Shown one piece after another: positions 15,837 to 23,656 of a stretch of DNA of 64,000 nt. How positions within the stretch are numbered: the stretch's first letter is position 1; each line of letters begins with the position of its first letter. This stretch comes from JAGHKQ01 sp041920565 (GTDB lineage: Bacteria > Bacillota > Bacilli > Bacillales > Bacillaceae_G): contig JBHGXS010000052.1 of NCBI GenBank assembly GCA_041920565.1, positions 1 to 64,000 of the forward strand, in the 5' to 3' direction. The notes beneath the pieces were generated by a model that was not told the DNA's origin, searched no databases, and saw only the letters and a list, made by a program, of their open reading frames with translations. The position numbers and the translations under genes were made by a program.

Positions 15837-15953
15837 ATGCTTTTTTAGGCATATCGTCAAAGCGGCGGTATGTCTTTTTTATGCCTGCCAAAAGGTTGTT
15901 CTCACATGTATTGTGATTGCAATAGAGAAAAGTAAGAAGAGAGGAAGGGAAAT

Positions 15954-16010
15954 ATGTGTAAAAAAATTGTGTTGATGATGGGCAATGAAGGGGATTGGAA
16001 CAGTGGTTAG
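15954..16010 (+). CDS. Short upstream frame before bmrC, possibly a frameshifted leader
   Basis: AGGAAGGGA precedes ATG at 15954; the frame MCKKIVLMMGNEGDWNSG stops after 18 codons. Shifting frame at the GGGGATTGG run gives a coherent continuation, LEQWLETSGNPVTTERRG and on to a stop at about 16077 inside bmrC. That suggests either a second leader peptide ending early or an original 40-residue leader overlapping bmrC that has lost frame. Its closeness to bmrC suggests a role in coupling. Confidence 0.4.
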   Translation: MCKKIVLMMGNEGDWNSG

Positions 16011-16053
16011 AAACAAGCGGTAATCCAGTTACAACAGAGAGGAGAGGAGAGCT

Positions 16054-17817
16054 TTGTTTTCGGTCTTACAAAAACTAACTTGGTTTTTTAAAGAGAATTG
16101 GAAGCGATATACAATTGCGATTACGTTATTAATGATTGTGAACTTTGTGGAGATTGTTCCTCCGAAATTAATCGGGACAGCCATAGATGATATTAAAGAA
16201 GGGTCTTTAACAACAAGAACTATTTTTTCCTATGTGGGAATTTTGCTTGGGATAACGGCCGCAAGCTATACAATGTCCTACTCTTGGCAATACAACCTCT
16301 TTGGAGGAGCATTTTTATTAGAAAAAGTCATGCGCTCGAAGCTGATGAGCCATTTGATAAAAATGACGCCGACGTTTTATCAAAAAAATCGTACGGGAGA
16401 CTTAATGGCGCGTGCGACAAACGATTTAAAAGCCATATCCATCACGGCGGGATTCGGTATATTAACGCTGATTGACTCAAGCATGTTTATGCTGATCATT
16501 TTGGGCATGATGGGATTTTCCATCAGCTGGAAGCTTACGTTTGCAGCATTAATTCCTCTTCCGTTTATGGCATTGGCCATGAATATTTACGGAAAGAAGC
16601 TGCACGAGAGCTTTACAAAGGCACAGGATGCATTCGGGGATATGAATGATAAAGTTCTTGAATCTATTGCAGGTGTCCGGGTTATCCGTGCATACGTGCA
16701 AGAGAAAGAAGACCAGAAGCGGTTTCATGCCCTTGCAGATGACATATTCGATAAAAACATGGAAGTAGCCAAAATTGATGCACTATTTGAACCGACAATT
16801 AAAATGTTGGTCGGTACGAGTTATTTAATCGGCTTAGTATACGGTGCATTTCTTGTATTTAAAAATGAAGTCACTATTGGGGAGCTAGTTTCATTCAACG
16901 TGTACTTAGGGATGATGATTTGGCCGATGTTTGCGATTGGCGAGCTTATCAATGTCATGCAGCGCGGAAATGCCTCCCTCGATCGTGTGAATGAAACGTT
17001 GGCATATAAGCCGGATGTAGTGGACGACAGACATCCGATTCTAGTGGAGGAACCGGTAAACGTGGAGTTCCGAAACGTCTCCTTCTCCTATCCGACAGCA
17101 GAAACAGAAATTTTAAAACAAGTTACGTTCTCGCTGAAGCGTGGCCAAACATTAGGAGTTGTCGGAAAAACAGGAAGCGGAAAAACAACGTTAGTACGTC
17201 AGCTGCTGCGCCAATACCCTGGCGGTTCAGGAGAAATCTCCATTTCCGGTGTACCGCTTGAAAAAATTCCTGTTGAAAACGTGTTGAGCTGGATTGGTTA
17301 TGTACCGCAAGAGCACGTTTTATTTTCGAAAACGGTGAAGGAAAACATGCTATTTGGGAAACGTGATGCAACAGAAAAGGAACTCCAAAAAGCAATCCGG
17401 CTTGCTTCGTTTGAAAAGGATTTAGAATTCTTGCCGGAAGGTCTGCAAACGCTTGTAGGAGAAAAAGGAGTGTCGCTTTCCGGAGGGCAAAAGCAGCGTA
17501 TTTCCATTGCAAGAGCAATGATTGCTAATCCAGAGATTCTTATTTTAGATGATTCTCTTTCAGCAGTAGATGCACGAACAGAAGCTTCAATTATTGAAAG
17601 CATTCGTGAAGAACGAAAAAATAAAACGACGATCATTACAACGCATCGCTTATCAGCAGTACAGCATGCCGATTGGATTCTTGTTCTTGATGAAGGAAAA
17701 GTGGCGGAAGAAGGCACTCATGAGATGCTCTTGGCCAATAACGGCTGGTACAAAGAGCAGTTTGATCGTCAGCAGCTTATGAATGAAGAAGAAAGCGAGG
17801 CGAGCGTATGGAAGTAG
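16054..17817 (+). CDS. bmrC: Heterodimeric multidrug ABC exporter subunit BmrC
   Basis: This 587-residue half-transporter has six membrane helices (about 15-310) and an ABC domain with Walker A GKTGSGKTT near 370, signature LSGGQKQRISIARA near 475 and Walker B ILILDDSLSAVD near 495. The residue after the Walker B aspartate is Asp rather than the catalytic Glu, as in the degenerate subunit of heterodimeric exporters such as B. subtilis BmrC (YheI). The partner BmrD overlaps its end. The start is TTG after GGAGAGGAGAG. It exports drugs and is expected to be induced by ribosome-targeting antibiotics through the leader. Confidence 0.9.
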   Translation: MFSVLQKLTWFFKENWKRYTIAITLLMIVNFVEIVPPKLIGTAIDDIKEGSLTTRTIFSYVGILLGITAASYTMSYSWQYNLFGGAFLLEKVMRSKLMSHLIKMTPTFYQKNRTGDLMARATNDLKAISITAGFGILTLIDSSMFMLIILGMMGFSISWKLTFAALIPLPFMALAMNIYGKKLHESFTKAQDAFGDMNDKVLESIAGVRVIRAYVQEKEDQKRFHALADDIFDKNMEVAKIDALFEPTIKMLVGTSYLIGLVYGAFLVFKNEVTIGELVSFNVYLGMMIWPMFAIGELINVMQRGNASLDRVNETLAYKPDVVDDRHPILVEEPVNVEFRNVSFSYPTAETEILKQVTFSLKRGQTLGVVGKTGSGKTTLVRQLLRQYPGGSGEISISGVPLEKIPVENVLSWIGYVPQEHVLFSKTVKENMLFGKRDATEKELQKAIRLASFEKDLEFLPEGLQTLVGEKGVSLSGGQKQRISIARAMIANPEILILDDSLSAVDARTEASIIESIREERKNKTTIITTHRLSAVQHADWILVLDEGKVAEEGTHEMLLANNGWYKEQFDRQQLMNEEESEASVWK

Positions 17818-19823
17818 GAAAGCGATTGTTTCAATATGCTCTATCAGTAAAAGGGATTATTATTACGGCTCTCATTATGCTGTCTATCTCTGTCGTTGCA
17901 GAGCTGACGGGTCCGTTTGTCGCAAAACGGATGATTGACCAGCATATTGTAGGAATTGAACAGGCATGGTATGAAACAACAAAGAGCAAGGATGCTGTGC
18001 AATATAAAGGGAGTTGGTATAAGCGGAGCGATCGTTTCAAAGCCGGAGAGAAAAAGGGGAAAGAAGTTCATATTCTTCAAGTGAAAAGAGAGTATTACTT
18101 TATTGATGGAGAGCTTTCTTTTGATGGCAGACGCTCTGTGAAGGATAATGTCATTACAATAAAAAAAGATGATGCAGTCCAGGTTTACAAAGGACGAAAA
18201 TTGACCATAAATGAGCTTTTTGCATTTTATGAACCGGAGATCAGCAGGTTGCTTTGGCTGGCAGGCGGGTATTTGGGGCTATTGGCTATAGCGTCCGTGT
18301 TCTCTTACGGACAAAAATTTTATTTGCAGAAGTCCTCCAATAAAATCATTCAAAACATGCGCGAGGATGTATTTGCACATATTCAAGAGCTTCCAATCAA
18401 GTATTTTGATCGTTTGCCGGCAGGAAAAATTGTTTCTCGTGTTACAAATGATACAGAGGCAATTCGGGAGCTGTATGTAACGGTCTTGGCTACATTTTTC
18501 TCCAGTGTCATTTACATTGCCGGCATTTTTGCAGCGTTATTCTTGCTTGATGTAAGATTGGCAAGCTTTTGTTTACTCATTGTGCCGATCCTTTATTTGT
18601 GGATGAGTTTTTATCGCAAATATGCATCTAAGTACAACCATATTATCCGCTCCCGTTTATCTGATATAAATGGGATGATTAATGAATCTATTAATGGCAT
18701 GTCCATCATCCAAGCGTTCCGTCAAGAACGAGAAACGAAAAAAGAATTTGAAGCATTAAATAACGATTATTACACGTATCAAAATAAACTCCTGAGCCTG
18801 AATGCGGCAACGTCCCATAACTTGGTAGGCGTGCTGCGCAATATCGCATTTATCGCAGTCATCTGGTACTTCGGAGGGGCATCGCTGACCGCAAACAGCA
18901 TGATTTCCCTTGGTGTACTGTATGCTTTCGTGGATTACCTGACTCGTTTATTCTCACCGATTACCGGTATGGTAAACCAGCTCGCCAATTTAGAGCAGGC
19001 GCTTGTTGCCGCCCATCGTGTGTTTGAACTATTGGATGAGAAGGGAACGGAAGTGAGCAATCAGAAGGGTGAGCGTTACAAAGGAGATGTAGAGTTCAAG
19101 AATGTCTCTTTTTCCTACAATGAAAAAGACTACGTGCTGAAAAATATCAGCTTCAAAGCGAAGCAAGGAGAAACTGTTGCGCTTGTAGGACATACAGGAT
19201 CAGGAAAAAGCTCCATTATGAACGTATTGTTCGGCTTTTATGAATTCCAAAAAGGAGATATTACAATAGACGGACAAAATGTTAAAAATATACCGAAACA
19301 AACGCTGCGCGAGCACATGGGGATTGTGCTTCAAGATCCGTTCTTATTTACGGGAACAATCGCTTCTAACGTAAGTCTGGACAATCCGAGCATCAGCCGT
19401 GAAACGATTGAAAAAGCCATTCGGGATGTAGGGGCAGAGAGATTCGTTGCCAATTTGCCAAAGGGGCTGGATGAACCTGTTATTGAAAAAGGAAGTACGC
19501 TTTCGACAGGAGAGCGGCAGCTGATTTCCTTCGCACGAGCGTTAGCTTTTAACCCGGCAATTTTAATATTGGATGAAGCGACATCGAGTATCGATACAGA
19601 AACGGAAGCGATTATTCAAAATGCATTGGAAGTGTTGAAAAAAGGGCGAACAACCTTCATTATCGCACATCGCTTATCGACAATTAAAAATGCAGACCAG
19701 ATTCTTGTGTTAGATCGCGGAGAAATCATTGAACATGGAACGCATGAGGAATTGATAGAAAAAGGCGGACGTTACTATCGCATGTATCAAATTCAAGCAG
19801 CAGGCAGTCAAATGGCAATGTAA
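17808..19823 (+). CDS. bmrD: Heterodimeric multidrug ABC exporter subunit BmrD
   Basis: This 671-residue half-transporter overlaps bmrC by ten bases. Walker A GHTGSGKSS (about 461), signature LSTGERQLISFARA (about 565) and Walker B ILILDEATSSID (about 586) with catalytic Glu make it the active partner. Between membrane helices 1 and 2 (about residues 40-135) is a polar insertion rich in Lys, Asp and Tyr, matching the extracytoplasmic domain described for B. subtilis BmrD (YheH). The signature has Thr for Gly (LSTGE), as seen in heterodimers. It completes the exporter and ends the operon. Confidence 0.91.
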   Translation: MEVGKRLFQYALSVKGIIITALIMLSISVVAELTGPFVAKRMIDQHIVGIEQAWYETTKSKDAVQYKGSWYKRSDRFKAGEKKGKEVHILQVKREYYFIDGELSFDGRRSVKDNVITIKKDDAVQVYKGRKLTINELFAFYEPEISRLLWLAGGYLGLLAIASVFSYGQKFYLQKSSNKIIQNMREDVFAHIQELPIKYFDRLPAGKIVSRVTNDTEAIRELYVTVLATFFSSVIYIAGIFAALFLLDVRLASFCLLIVPILYLWMSFYRKYASKYNHIIRSRLSDINGMINESINGMSIIQAFRQERETKKEFEALNNDYYTYQNKLLSLNAATSHNLVGVLRNIAFIAVIWYFGGASLTANSMISLGVLYAFVDYLTRLFSPITGMVNQLANLEQALVAAHRVFELLDEKGTEVSNQKGERYKGDVEFKNVSFSYNEKDYVLKNISFKAKQGETVALVGHTGSGKSSIMNVLFGFYEFQKGDITIDGQNVKNIPKQTLREHMGIVLQDPFLFTGTIASNVSLDNPSISRETIEKAIRDVGAERFVANLPKGLDEPVIEKGSTLSTGERQLISFARALAFNPAILILDEATSSIDTETEAIIQNALEVLKKGRTTFIIAHRLSTIKNADQILVLDRGEIIEHGTHEELIEKGGRYYRMYQIQAAGSQMAM

Positions 19824-19942
19824 TGCGTTCACAAAATGTTTGCAATATTGACAAGAAACGTTTACAGTTCTGAAGCTAGGAAAGCTTGTTCATGTGATAC
19901 TCTAAAAATGGGAATGTTTAGAACATATATAGGGGGATTCAT

Positions 19943-20026
19943 ATGGAGGAGCTTTCTGTAACGTTAAACATTGCATTTTTTCTTATGCTGTGCGGATTTA
20001 TTGGGTATTGTGTATTAGATTCCTAA
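19943..20026 (+). CDS. 27-residue single-helix membrane peptide
   Basis: AGGGGG lies seven bases before ATG at 19943. The frame begins MEELSVTLNIAFFLMLCGFI and ends YCVLDS with TAA, giving one hydrophobic helix of about 20 residues. A strong terminator follows 22 bases later, making a self-contained unit. I do not recognise a family. Its position after bmrD could mean co-transcription or independent expression. Confidence 0.5.
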   Translation: MEELSVTLNIAFFLMLCGFIGYCVLDS

Positions 20027-20047
20027 GTTGAAAAAGTTATATTTATG

Positions 20048-20078
20048 AGAAGGAGCAGATTTCTGGCTCCTTCTTTTG
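20048..20078 (+). terminator. Terminator after bmrD/small peptide
   Basis: AGAAGGAGC (20048-20056) pairs with GCTCCTTCT (20066-20074), followed by TTTG. Confidence 0.8.
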
Positions 20079-20237
20079 TTATAAAGTATACCTTCTTTAT
20101 AACGGTCTGCTCTTTTTTGTTTTATTTTTTTTCATAAGGTTACACTAATAACAAGCATTTTCATTGCAAAAAAAGTAAAGTTAGAATACAATCAAATATG
20201 TTTTCAATTCCTATAAGAATACTGGAGGGTTAACGTG

Positions 20238-21047
20238 ATGAAGAAATTATTTTCGCTTATAGCATTGGTTGTGTTAGCTTTCGGCATTGTCGCAGGCTGC
20301 GCGAAAAAAGAAGAAACAAAAGACAACGCTGGAGCAAAAGAAGGCGATATGTTAGCACAAATTAAGAAAAACGGGGAACTTTTAATCGGAACGGAAGGAA
20401 CATACCCTCCGTTTACATTCCATGATGACAGCGGCAAACTTACAGGCTTTGATGTAGAATTAGCCGAAGAAGTAGCAAAACGCATCGGGGTAAAAGCTGT
20501 TTTTAAAGAAACACAATGGGATGCGATGTTTGCAGGATTGGATGCAAAGCGTTTTGACATGATTGCAAACGAAGTAGGCATCCGTGAAGATCGTCAAAAG
20601 AAATATGATTTTTCTAAACCATATATTTCATCTTCAGCAGTACTAGTAATTCCAAAGGATAAAGATAAGCCTGCAACATTCGAAGAAATTAAAGGATTAA
20701 AAGCAGCGCAATCTTTAACAAGCAACTACAGTGATATGGCCAAGAAATACGGTGCTGAAATTGTTGGAGTAGAAGGCTTTAACCAAGCGGTAGAATTATT
20801 GAGCTCAGGCCGTGTGGATTTAACAATCAATGATCGTTTATCAGTATTAAACTACTTAGCAACAAAGAAAGACGCAAAAGTAAAAATTGCGGATACAGAA
20901 GATGAAGCATCAGAAAGCGGCTTTATGTTCCGTAAAGGAAGCGATTCTCTTGTAGAAGCAGTAGACAAAGCGTTAGATGATATGCAAAAAGACGGAACAT
21001 ACGACAAAATAGCAAAGAAATGGTTTGGTGAAGATGTATCTAAGTAG
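20238..21047 (+). CDS. tcyA: Amino-acid (probably cystine) ABC transporter substrate-binding lipoprotein
   Basis: This protein of about 269 residues has a signal peptide ending in AGC (lipobox VAGC near residue 21) and a type-3 solute-binding domain: LLIGTEGTYPPFTFHD, GFDVELAEEVAKRIG, WDAMFAGLDAKRFDM and the C-terminal KDGTYDKIAKKWFGED. GRVDLTINDRLSVLNYL is typical of the TcyA/FliY cystine group. It binds substrate outside the membrane for the adjacent permease and ATPase. ATG at 20238 lies eight bases from GGAGGG; GTG at 20235 is also possible. Cystine specificity is inferred from the B. subtilis tcyABC-like gene order and sizes. Confidence 0.75.
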   Translation: MKKLFSLIALVVLAFGIVAGCAKKEETKDNAGAKEGDMLAQIKKNGELLIGTEGTYPPFTFHDDSGKLTGFDVELAEEVAKRIGVKAVFKETQWDAMFAGLDAKRFDMIANEVGIREDRQKKYDFSKPYISSSAVLVIPKDKDKPATFEEIKGLKAAQSLTSNYSDMAKKYGAEIVGVEGFNQAVELLSSGRVDLTINDRLSVLNYLATKKDAKVKIADTEDEASESGFMFRKGSDSLVEAVDKALDDMQKDGTYDKIAKKWFGEDVSK

Positions 21048-21732
21048 TGTGGTGGACCCGGATAGATTTTCCGTTTGGATTGATGTTACAAAAGCATCCT
21101 TCATGCCTATGCTGAAGGGTGCTCTTTTCAATACAATTCCGTTAACGCTTATTACGTTTATTCTCGGCCTTATACTAGCGACGATAACAGCACTGTCCCG
21201 CATTTCCGGAAATAAGGCGTTAGAATGGATTGCTCGAGTATACGTGTCCATTATTCGCGGAACGCCATTGTTGGTGCAGCTGTTTATCATTTTCTACGGA
21301 TTGCCGACGATTGGCGTAACAATCGACCCATTTCCAGCAGCAGTTATCGGCTTTTCATTGAATGTGGGAGCCTACGCTTCAGAAATCATCCGTGCTTCTA
21401 TTTTGTCCATTCCGAAAGGGCAATGGGAAGCGGCTTATACGATCAATATGTCGTATCGGCAGGCGTTGCAGCGCATTATCCTTCCGCAAGCGGCGAGAGT
21501 ATCGGTACCGCCGTTATCAAATACATTCATAAGCTTGGTGAAAGATACATCTCTTGCTTCGTTAATTTTAGTGACAGAGATGTTCAGAAAGGCGCAGGAA
21601 ATTGCATCAACAAACTATGAATTTTTAGTCGTCTATTCATTGGCAGGCCTTATTTATTGGGTCATTTGCTTCGTATTGTCTCTAGTACAACAGGCATTAG
21701 AACGCCGGTTAGAACGATATGTTTCAAAATAA
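21034..21732 (+). CDS. tcyB: Amino-acid ABC transporter permease
   Basis: This 232-residue permease of the His/Glu/Gln/Arg family has three to five membrane helices, the N-terminal LITFILGLILATITAL segment, RGTPLLVQLFIIFYGLP, and the cytoplasmic EAAYTINMSYRQALQRIILPQAA loop that contacts the ATPase. The frame overlaps the end of the binding-protein gene; ATG at 21034 is preferred, with TTG at 21025 and GTG at 21028 possible, and the two genes are translationally coupled. It forms the import channel, probably for cystine. Confidence 0.8.
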   Translation: MYLSSVVDPDRFSVWIDVTKASFMPMLKGALFNTIPLTLITFILGLILATITALSRISGNKALEWIARVYVSIIRGTPLLVQLFIIFYGLPTIGVTIDPFPAAVIGFSLNVGAYASEIIRASILSIPKGQWEAAYTINMSYRQALQRIILPQAARVSVPPLSNTFISLVKDTSLASLILVTEMFRKAQEIASTNYEFLVVYSLAGLIYWVICFVLSLVQQALERRLERYVSK

Positions 21733-21834
21733 ACTGCCTTGTTTAACGGGAAAAAGCTGATAGCCGGCGGAACCAAGTGAATTCTGGCTGTAAGTATCGT
21801 ACCGACAGTTAGAACGGGATAAAGGAGATTTATT

Positions 21835-22569
21835 ATGATTTCGATCCATCATTTACAAAAAAGCTTCGGAGAAAATACCGTTATTCGTGATGTGAACTTG
21901 GAAGTGAAAAAAGGCGAAGTTGTTGTCATCATCGGTCCGTCCGGCTCGGGAAAAACCACGTTTTTACGATGCCTGAACGTATTGGAAATGCCAGATGCCG
22001 GAACCATACGCATTGGTGAGGAAGCGCTTGATTTTTCAGGTAAAATCACAAAACGTGATATTACAAAGCTGCGCTCTCAAACCGGAATGGTCTTTCAACA
22101 TCACAACTTGTTTCCTCATTTGACAGCCCTGGAAAATGTGATGGAAGGGCTTGTAACTGTAAAAAAGGAGCCAAAAGAGAAAGCGAAGAGAAAAGCAGCT
22201 TCGTTCTTAGAGAAAGTAGGGCTCGAAGACAAAATGGATTTACATCCGTTCCAATTATCGGGCGGACAGCAGCAGCGTGTCGGTATCGCAAGAGCGCTGG
22301 CAATGGAGCCAAAGGTCATTTTATTTGATGAACCGACTTCTGCGTTAGACCCCGAACTGGTTCAGGAAGTGTTAAAGGTTATGAAGGAACTGGCACTTGA
22401 AGGCATGACCATGATAGTGGTGACTCATGAAATGCGTTTTGCCAGGGATATTGCCAACCGTGTCATCTTTATGGATGACGGTGTCATTGTAGAAGAGGGT
22501 ACACCGGAAGAAATTTTTGAACATCCGAAAGAAGAACGGACAAAGCGATTTTTGCAATTGATTCAATAA
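21835..22569 (+). CDS. tcyC: Amino-acid ABC transporter ATP-binding protein
   Basis: This 244-residue ATPase has Walker A GPSGSGKTT near residue 34, Q-loop FQHHNLFPHLT, signature LSGGQQQRVGIARALA near 142, Walker B ILFDEPTSALD and the switch VTHEMRFA. This is the polar amino-acid uptake class. It follows the permease by 102 bases, with AAGGAGAT before ATG, and ends at a shared terminator. It powers the importer encoded by the two previous genes. The tcyC symbol is by gene order and is less certain than the family. Confidence 0.82.
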   Translation: MISIHHLQKSFGENTVIRDVNLEVKKGEVVVIIGPSGSGKTTFLRCLNVLEMPDAGTIRIGEEALDFSGKITKRDITKLRSQTGMVFQHHNLFPHLTALENVMEGLVTVKKEPKEKAKRKAASFLEKVGLEDKMDLHPFQLSGGQQQRVGIARALAMEPKVILFDEPTSALDPELVQEVLKVMKELALEGMTMIVVTHEMRFARDIANRVIFMDDGVIVEEGTPEEIFEHPKEERTKRFLQLIQ

Positions 22570-22603
22570 GAAAGCTCCCAATCATTGGGAGTATCTTACA
22601 TAG

Positions 22604-22638
22604 AAAGGGTCTCAGTGTAAGAACTGAGACCCTTTTAG
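22604..22638. terminator. Bidirectional terminator between importer and SASP genes
   Basis: AAAGGGTCTCAGT (22604-22616) pairs perfectly with ACTGAGACCCTTT (22623-22635). It serves the importer operon and, on the other strand, the convergent SASP gene. Confidence 0.85.
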
Positions 22639-22653
22639 CCATTATATATTCAA

Positions 22654-22857
22654 TTATTTTTGATAGCCGCCTAATTGTTGTTCAGCCATCGCAACAAGAC
22701 GTTTTGTAATCTCGCCGCCCACAGAGCCATTTGCACGAGCAGTCGCTTCAGGTCCTAAATTCACACCGAACTCGGAAGCAATCTCATATTTCATTGAATC
22801 TAATGCAGCTTGTGCACCAGATACTGCTAATTGGTTAGAAGAGTTTTGACTTGGCAT
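22654..22857 (-). CDS. Alpha/beta-type small acid-soluble spore protein
   Basis: This 67-residue DNA-binding spore protein has KYEIASEFGVNLGPEATARA with the GPR cleavage site (E-I-A-S-E-F), then NGSVGGEITKRLV. It coats spore DNA and is degraded at germination. The true start is MPSQNSSNQ with AAGGAGAT upstream; the frame extends further without a binding site. Transcription comes from the sigma-G promoter at 22968-22996, so it is made in the forespore. Divergent from a second copy at 23113. It occupies the sspB position beside yheE/yheD, but which ssp gene it matches is uncertain. Confidence 0.95.
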   Translation of the reverse strand: MPSQNSSNQLAVSGAQAALDSMKYEIASEFGVNLGPEATARANGSVGGEITKRLVAMAEQQLGGYQK

Positions 22858-22967
22858 AATTGTCATCTCCTTAGATAGGTTATTTGGTTGGATTAGCTGG
22901 AGTTGCACCAGACAATCAGCCTCTTTTTGGCTCTAATCCAGTGTGGTGTAATAACTTTCTTTACTAG

Positions 22968-22996
22968 TAGTATGGGTGAGAAAAAAAGATATATGC
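22968..22996 (-). promoter_or_regulatory. Sigma-G promoter of minus-strand SASP gene
   Basis: On the minus strand GCATA (22992-22996) and CATACTA (22968-22974) are separated by 17 bases, a good match to the sigma-G consensus (GnATR, CATnnTA). Confidence 0.75.
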
Positions 22997-23054
22997 TTGC
23001 AGGTTTGTAGTAATTTTTACTATAAAAATTCCATAAATTACAAGTGTTGTTCAT

Positions 23055-23083
23055 ACATATGACATAAATTTCTTCACATACTA
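23055..23083 (+). promoter_or_regulatory. Sigma-G promoter of plus-strand SASP gene
   Basis: ACATA (23055-23059) and CATACTA (23077-23083) are 17 bases apart. The -10 is perfect; the -35 differs at one position from GCATA. Confidence 0.7.
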
Positions 23084-23112
23084 TCAGTACACCAACCAAG
23101 GAGGTGAATCAC

Positions 23113-23307
23113 ATGGCAAGAACTAATAATCTTGTAGTGCCTGGAGTGCAAAGCGCTCTTGATCAAATGAAGTATGAAATCGCTTCTGAATTTGGCGTAC
23201 AACTTGGACCTGATGCTACAGCTCGCGCTAACGGATCTGTTGGCGGTGAAATCACTAAGCGTCTTGTAGCTTATGCTGAGCAACATTTAGGTGGATTTTC
23301 AAAATAA
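23113..23307 (+). CDS. Alpha/beta-type small acid-soluble spore protein
   Basis: This 64-residue SASP starts MARTNNLVVPGVQSALDQMK and carries the same core as its neighbour, EIASEFGVQLGPDATARANG and GGEITKRLVAYAEQ. ATG at 23113 is preferred over GTG at 23104 because AGGAGG lies eight to nine bases upstream. It protects forespore DNA and is cleaved by GPR. It has its own sigma-G promoter, divergent from the other SASP gene, and a terminator. Confidence 0.95.
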   Translation: MARTNNLVVPGVQSALDQMKYEIASEFGVQLGPDATARANGSVGGEITKRLVAYAEQHLGGFSK

Positions 23308-23318
23308 TAAATAGCTAT

Positions 23319-23343
23319 AGGGGCGGGGAAACCCGCCTCTTTT
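23319..23343 (+). terminator. Terminator after SASP gene
   Basis: AGGGGCGGG and CCCGCCTCT arms surround a GAAA loop, followed by TTTT; GC-rich and strong. Confidence 0.8.
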
Positions 23344-23366
23344 GAATTTTAAGGGGGAAAAGAAGG

Positions 23367-23612
23367 ATGGCGCTTTGTCCGAGATGTAACGGGCTTACGG
23401 ATACTGCATATCTGTGCCTTTCGTGTTCCGGCGAGCTGCAAGATTACGGAAAGACAGTAGATTATTTGGACGATTACAGCGCTTATATGGATCAGCAGCT
23501 GCTAGAACAAGTAGACGGATTGACTCCTATGGAATCCAACAAGCAATGTATTCACGTATTCTACTGTCTGGCGTGTCAGCAGGAGTTTCAGATGAAAGTA
23601 GATTTAATATGA
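23367..23612 (+). CDS. Small zinc-ribbon-like protein of unknown function
   Basis: This 81-residue protein starts MALCPRCNGLTD and contains CPRC, CLSC and CLAC pairs, enough for a treble-clef or ribbon zinc site; the middle is acidic (DYLDDYSAYMDQQLLEQVD). I do not recognise a named family. The start follows GGGGGAAAAGAAGG. It lies between a SASP gene and msmX, with terminators on both sides, so it is monocistronic. A housekeeping role cannot be inferred. Confidence 0.65.
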   Translation: MALCPRCNGLTDTAYLCLSCSGELQDYGKTVDYLDDYSAYMDQQLLEQVDGLTPMESNKQCIHVFYCLACQQEFQMKVDLI

Positions 23613-23616
23613 AATG

Positions 23617-23650
23617 AACAAATCCGCCTCATGCAAGGCGGATTTGTTTA
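23617..23650. terminator. Bidirectional terminator between zinc-ribbon gene and msmX
   Basis: AACAAATCCGCC (23617-23628) pairs perfectly with GGCGGATTTGTT (23637-23648). Confidence 0.8.
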
Positions 23651-23656
23651 TATATC

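Larger units (their letters stand above)
15655..15840 (+). promoter_or_regulatory. bmrCD leader: translation-coupled transcription attenuator
   Basis: GGTTACGTG (15663-15671) overlaps the leader ribosome binding site and start. CACGTAACC (15729-15737) lies inside the leader frame and is its exact complement. A second GTTACGTG (15805-15812) is part of the terminator's 5' arm. The central segment can therefore pair upstream, closing the ribosome binding site, or downstream, blocking the terminator. Ribosomes stalled in the leader would determine which. B. subtilis bmrCD is known to be controlled by ribosome-mediated attenuation through bmrB, but the leader here is not recognisably the same peptide. 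Confidence 0.65.
19824..20234. other. Intergenic region between bmrD and the importer operon
   Basis: These 411 bases contain a 27-codon membrane-peptide frame (19943-20026) and its terminator (20048-20078). The remaining sequence upstream of 20235 should carry the importer promoter, but no strong consensus was seen. Confidence 0.5.
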
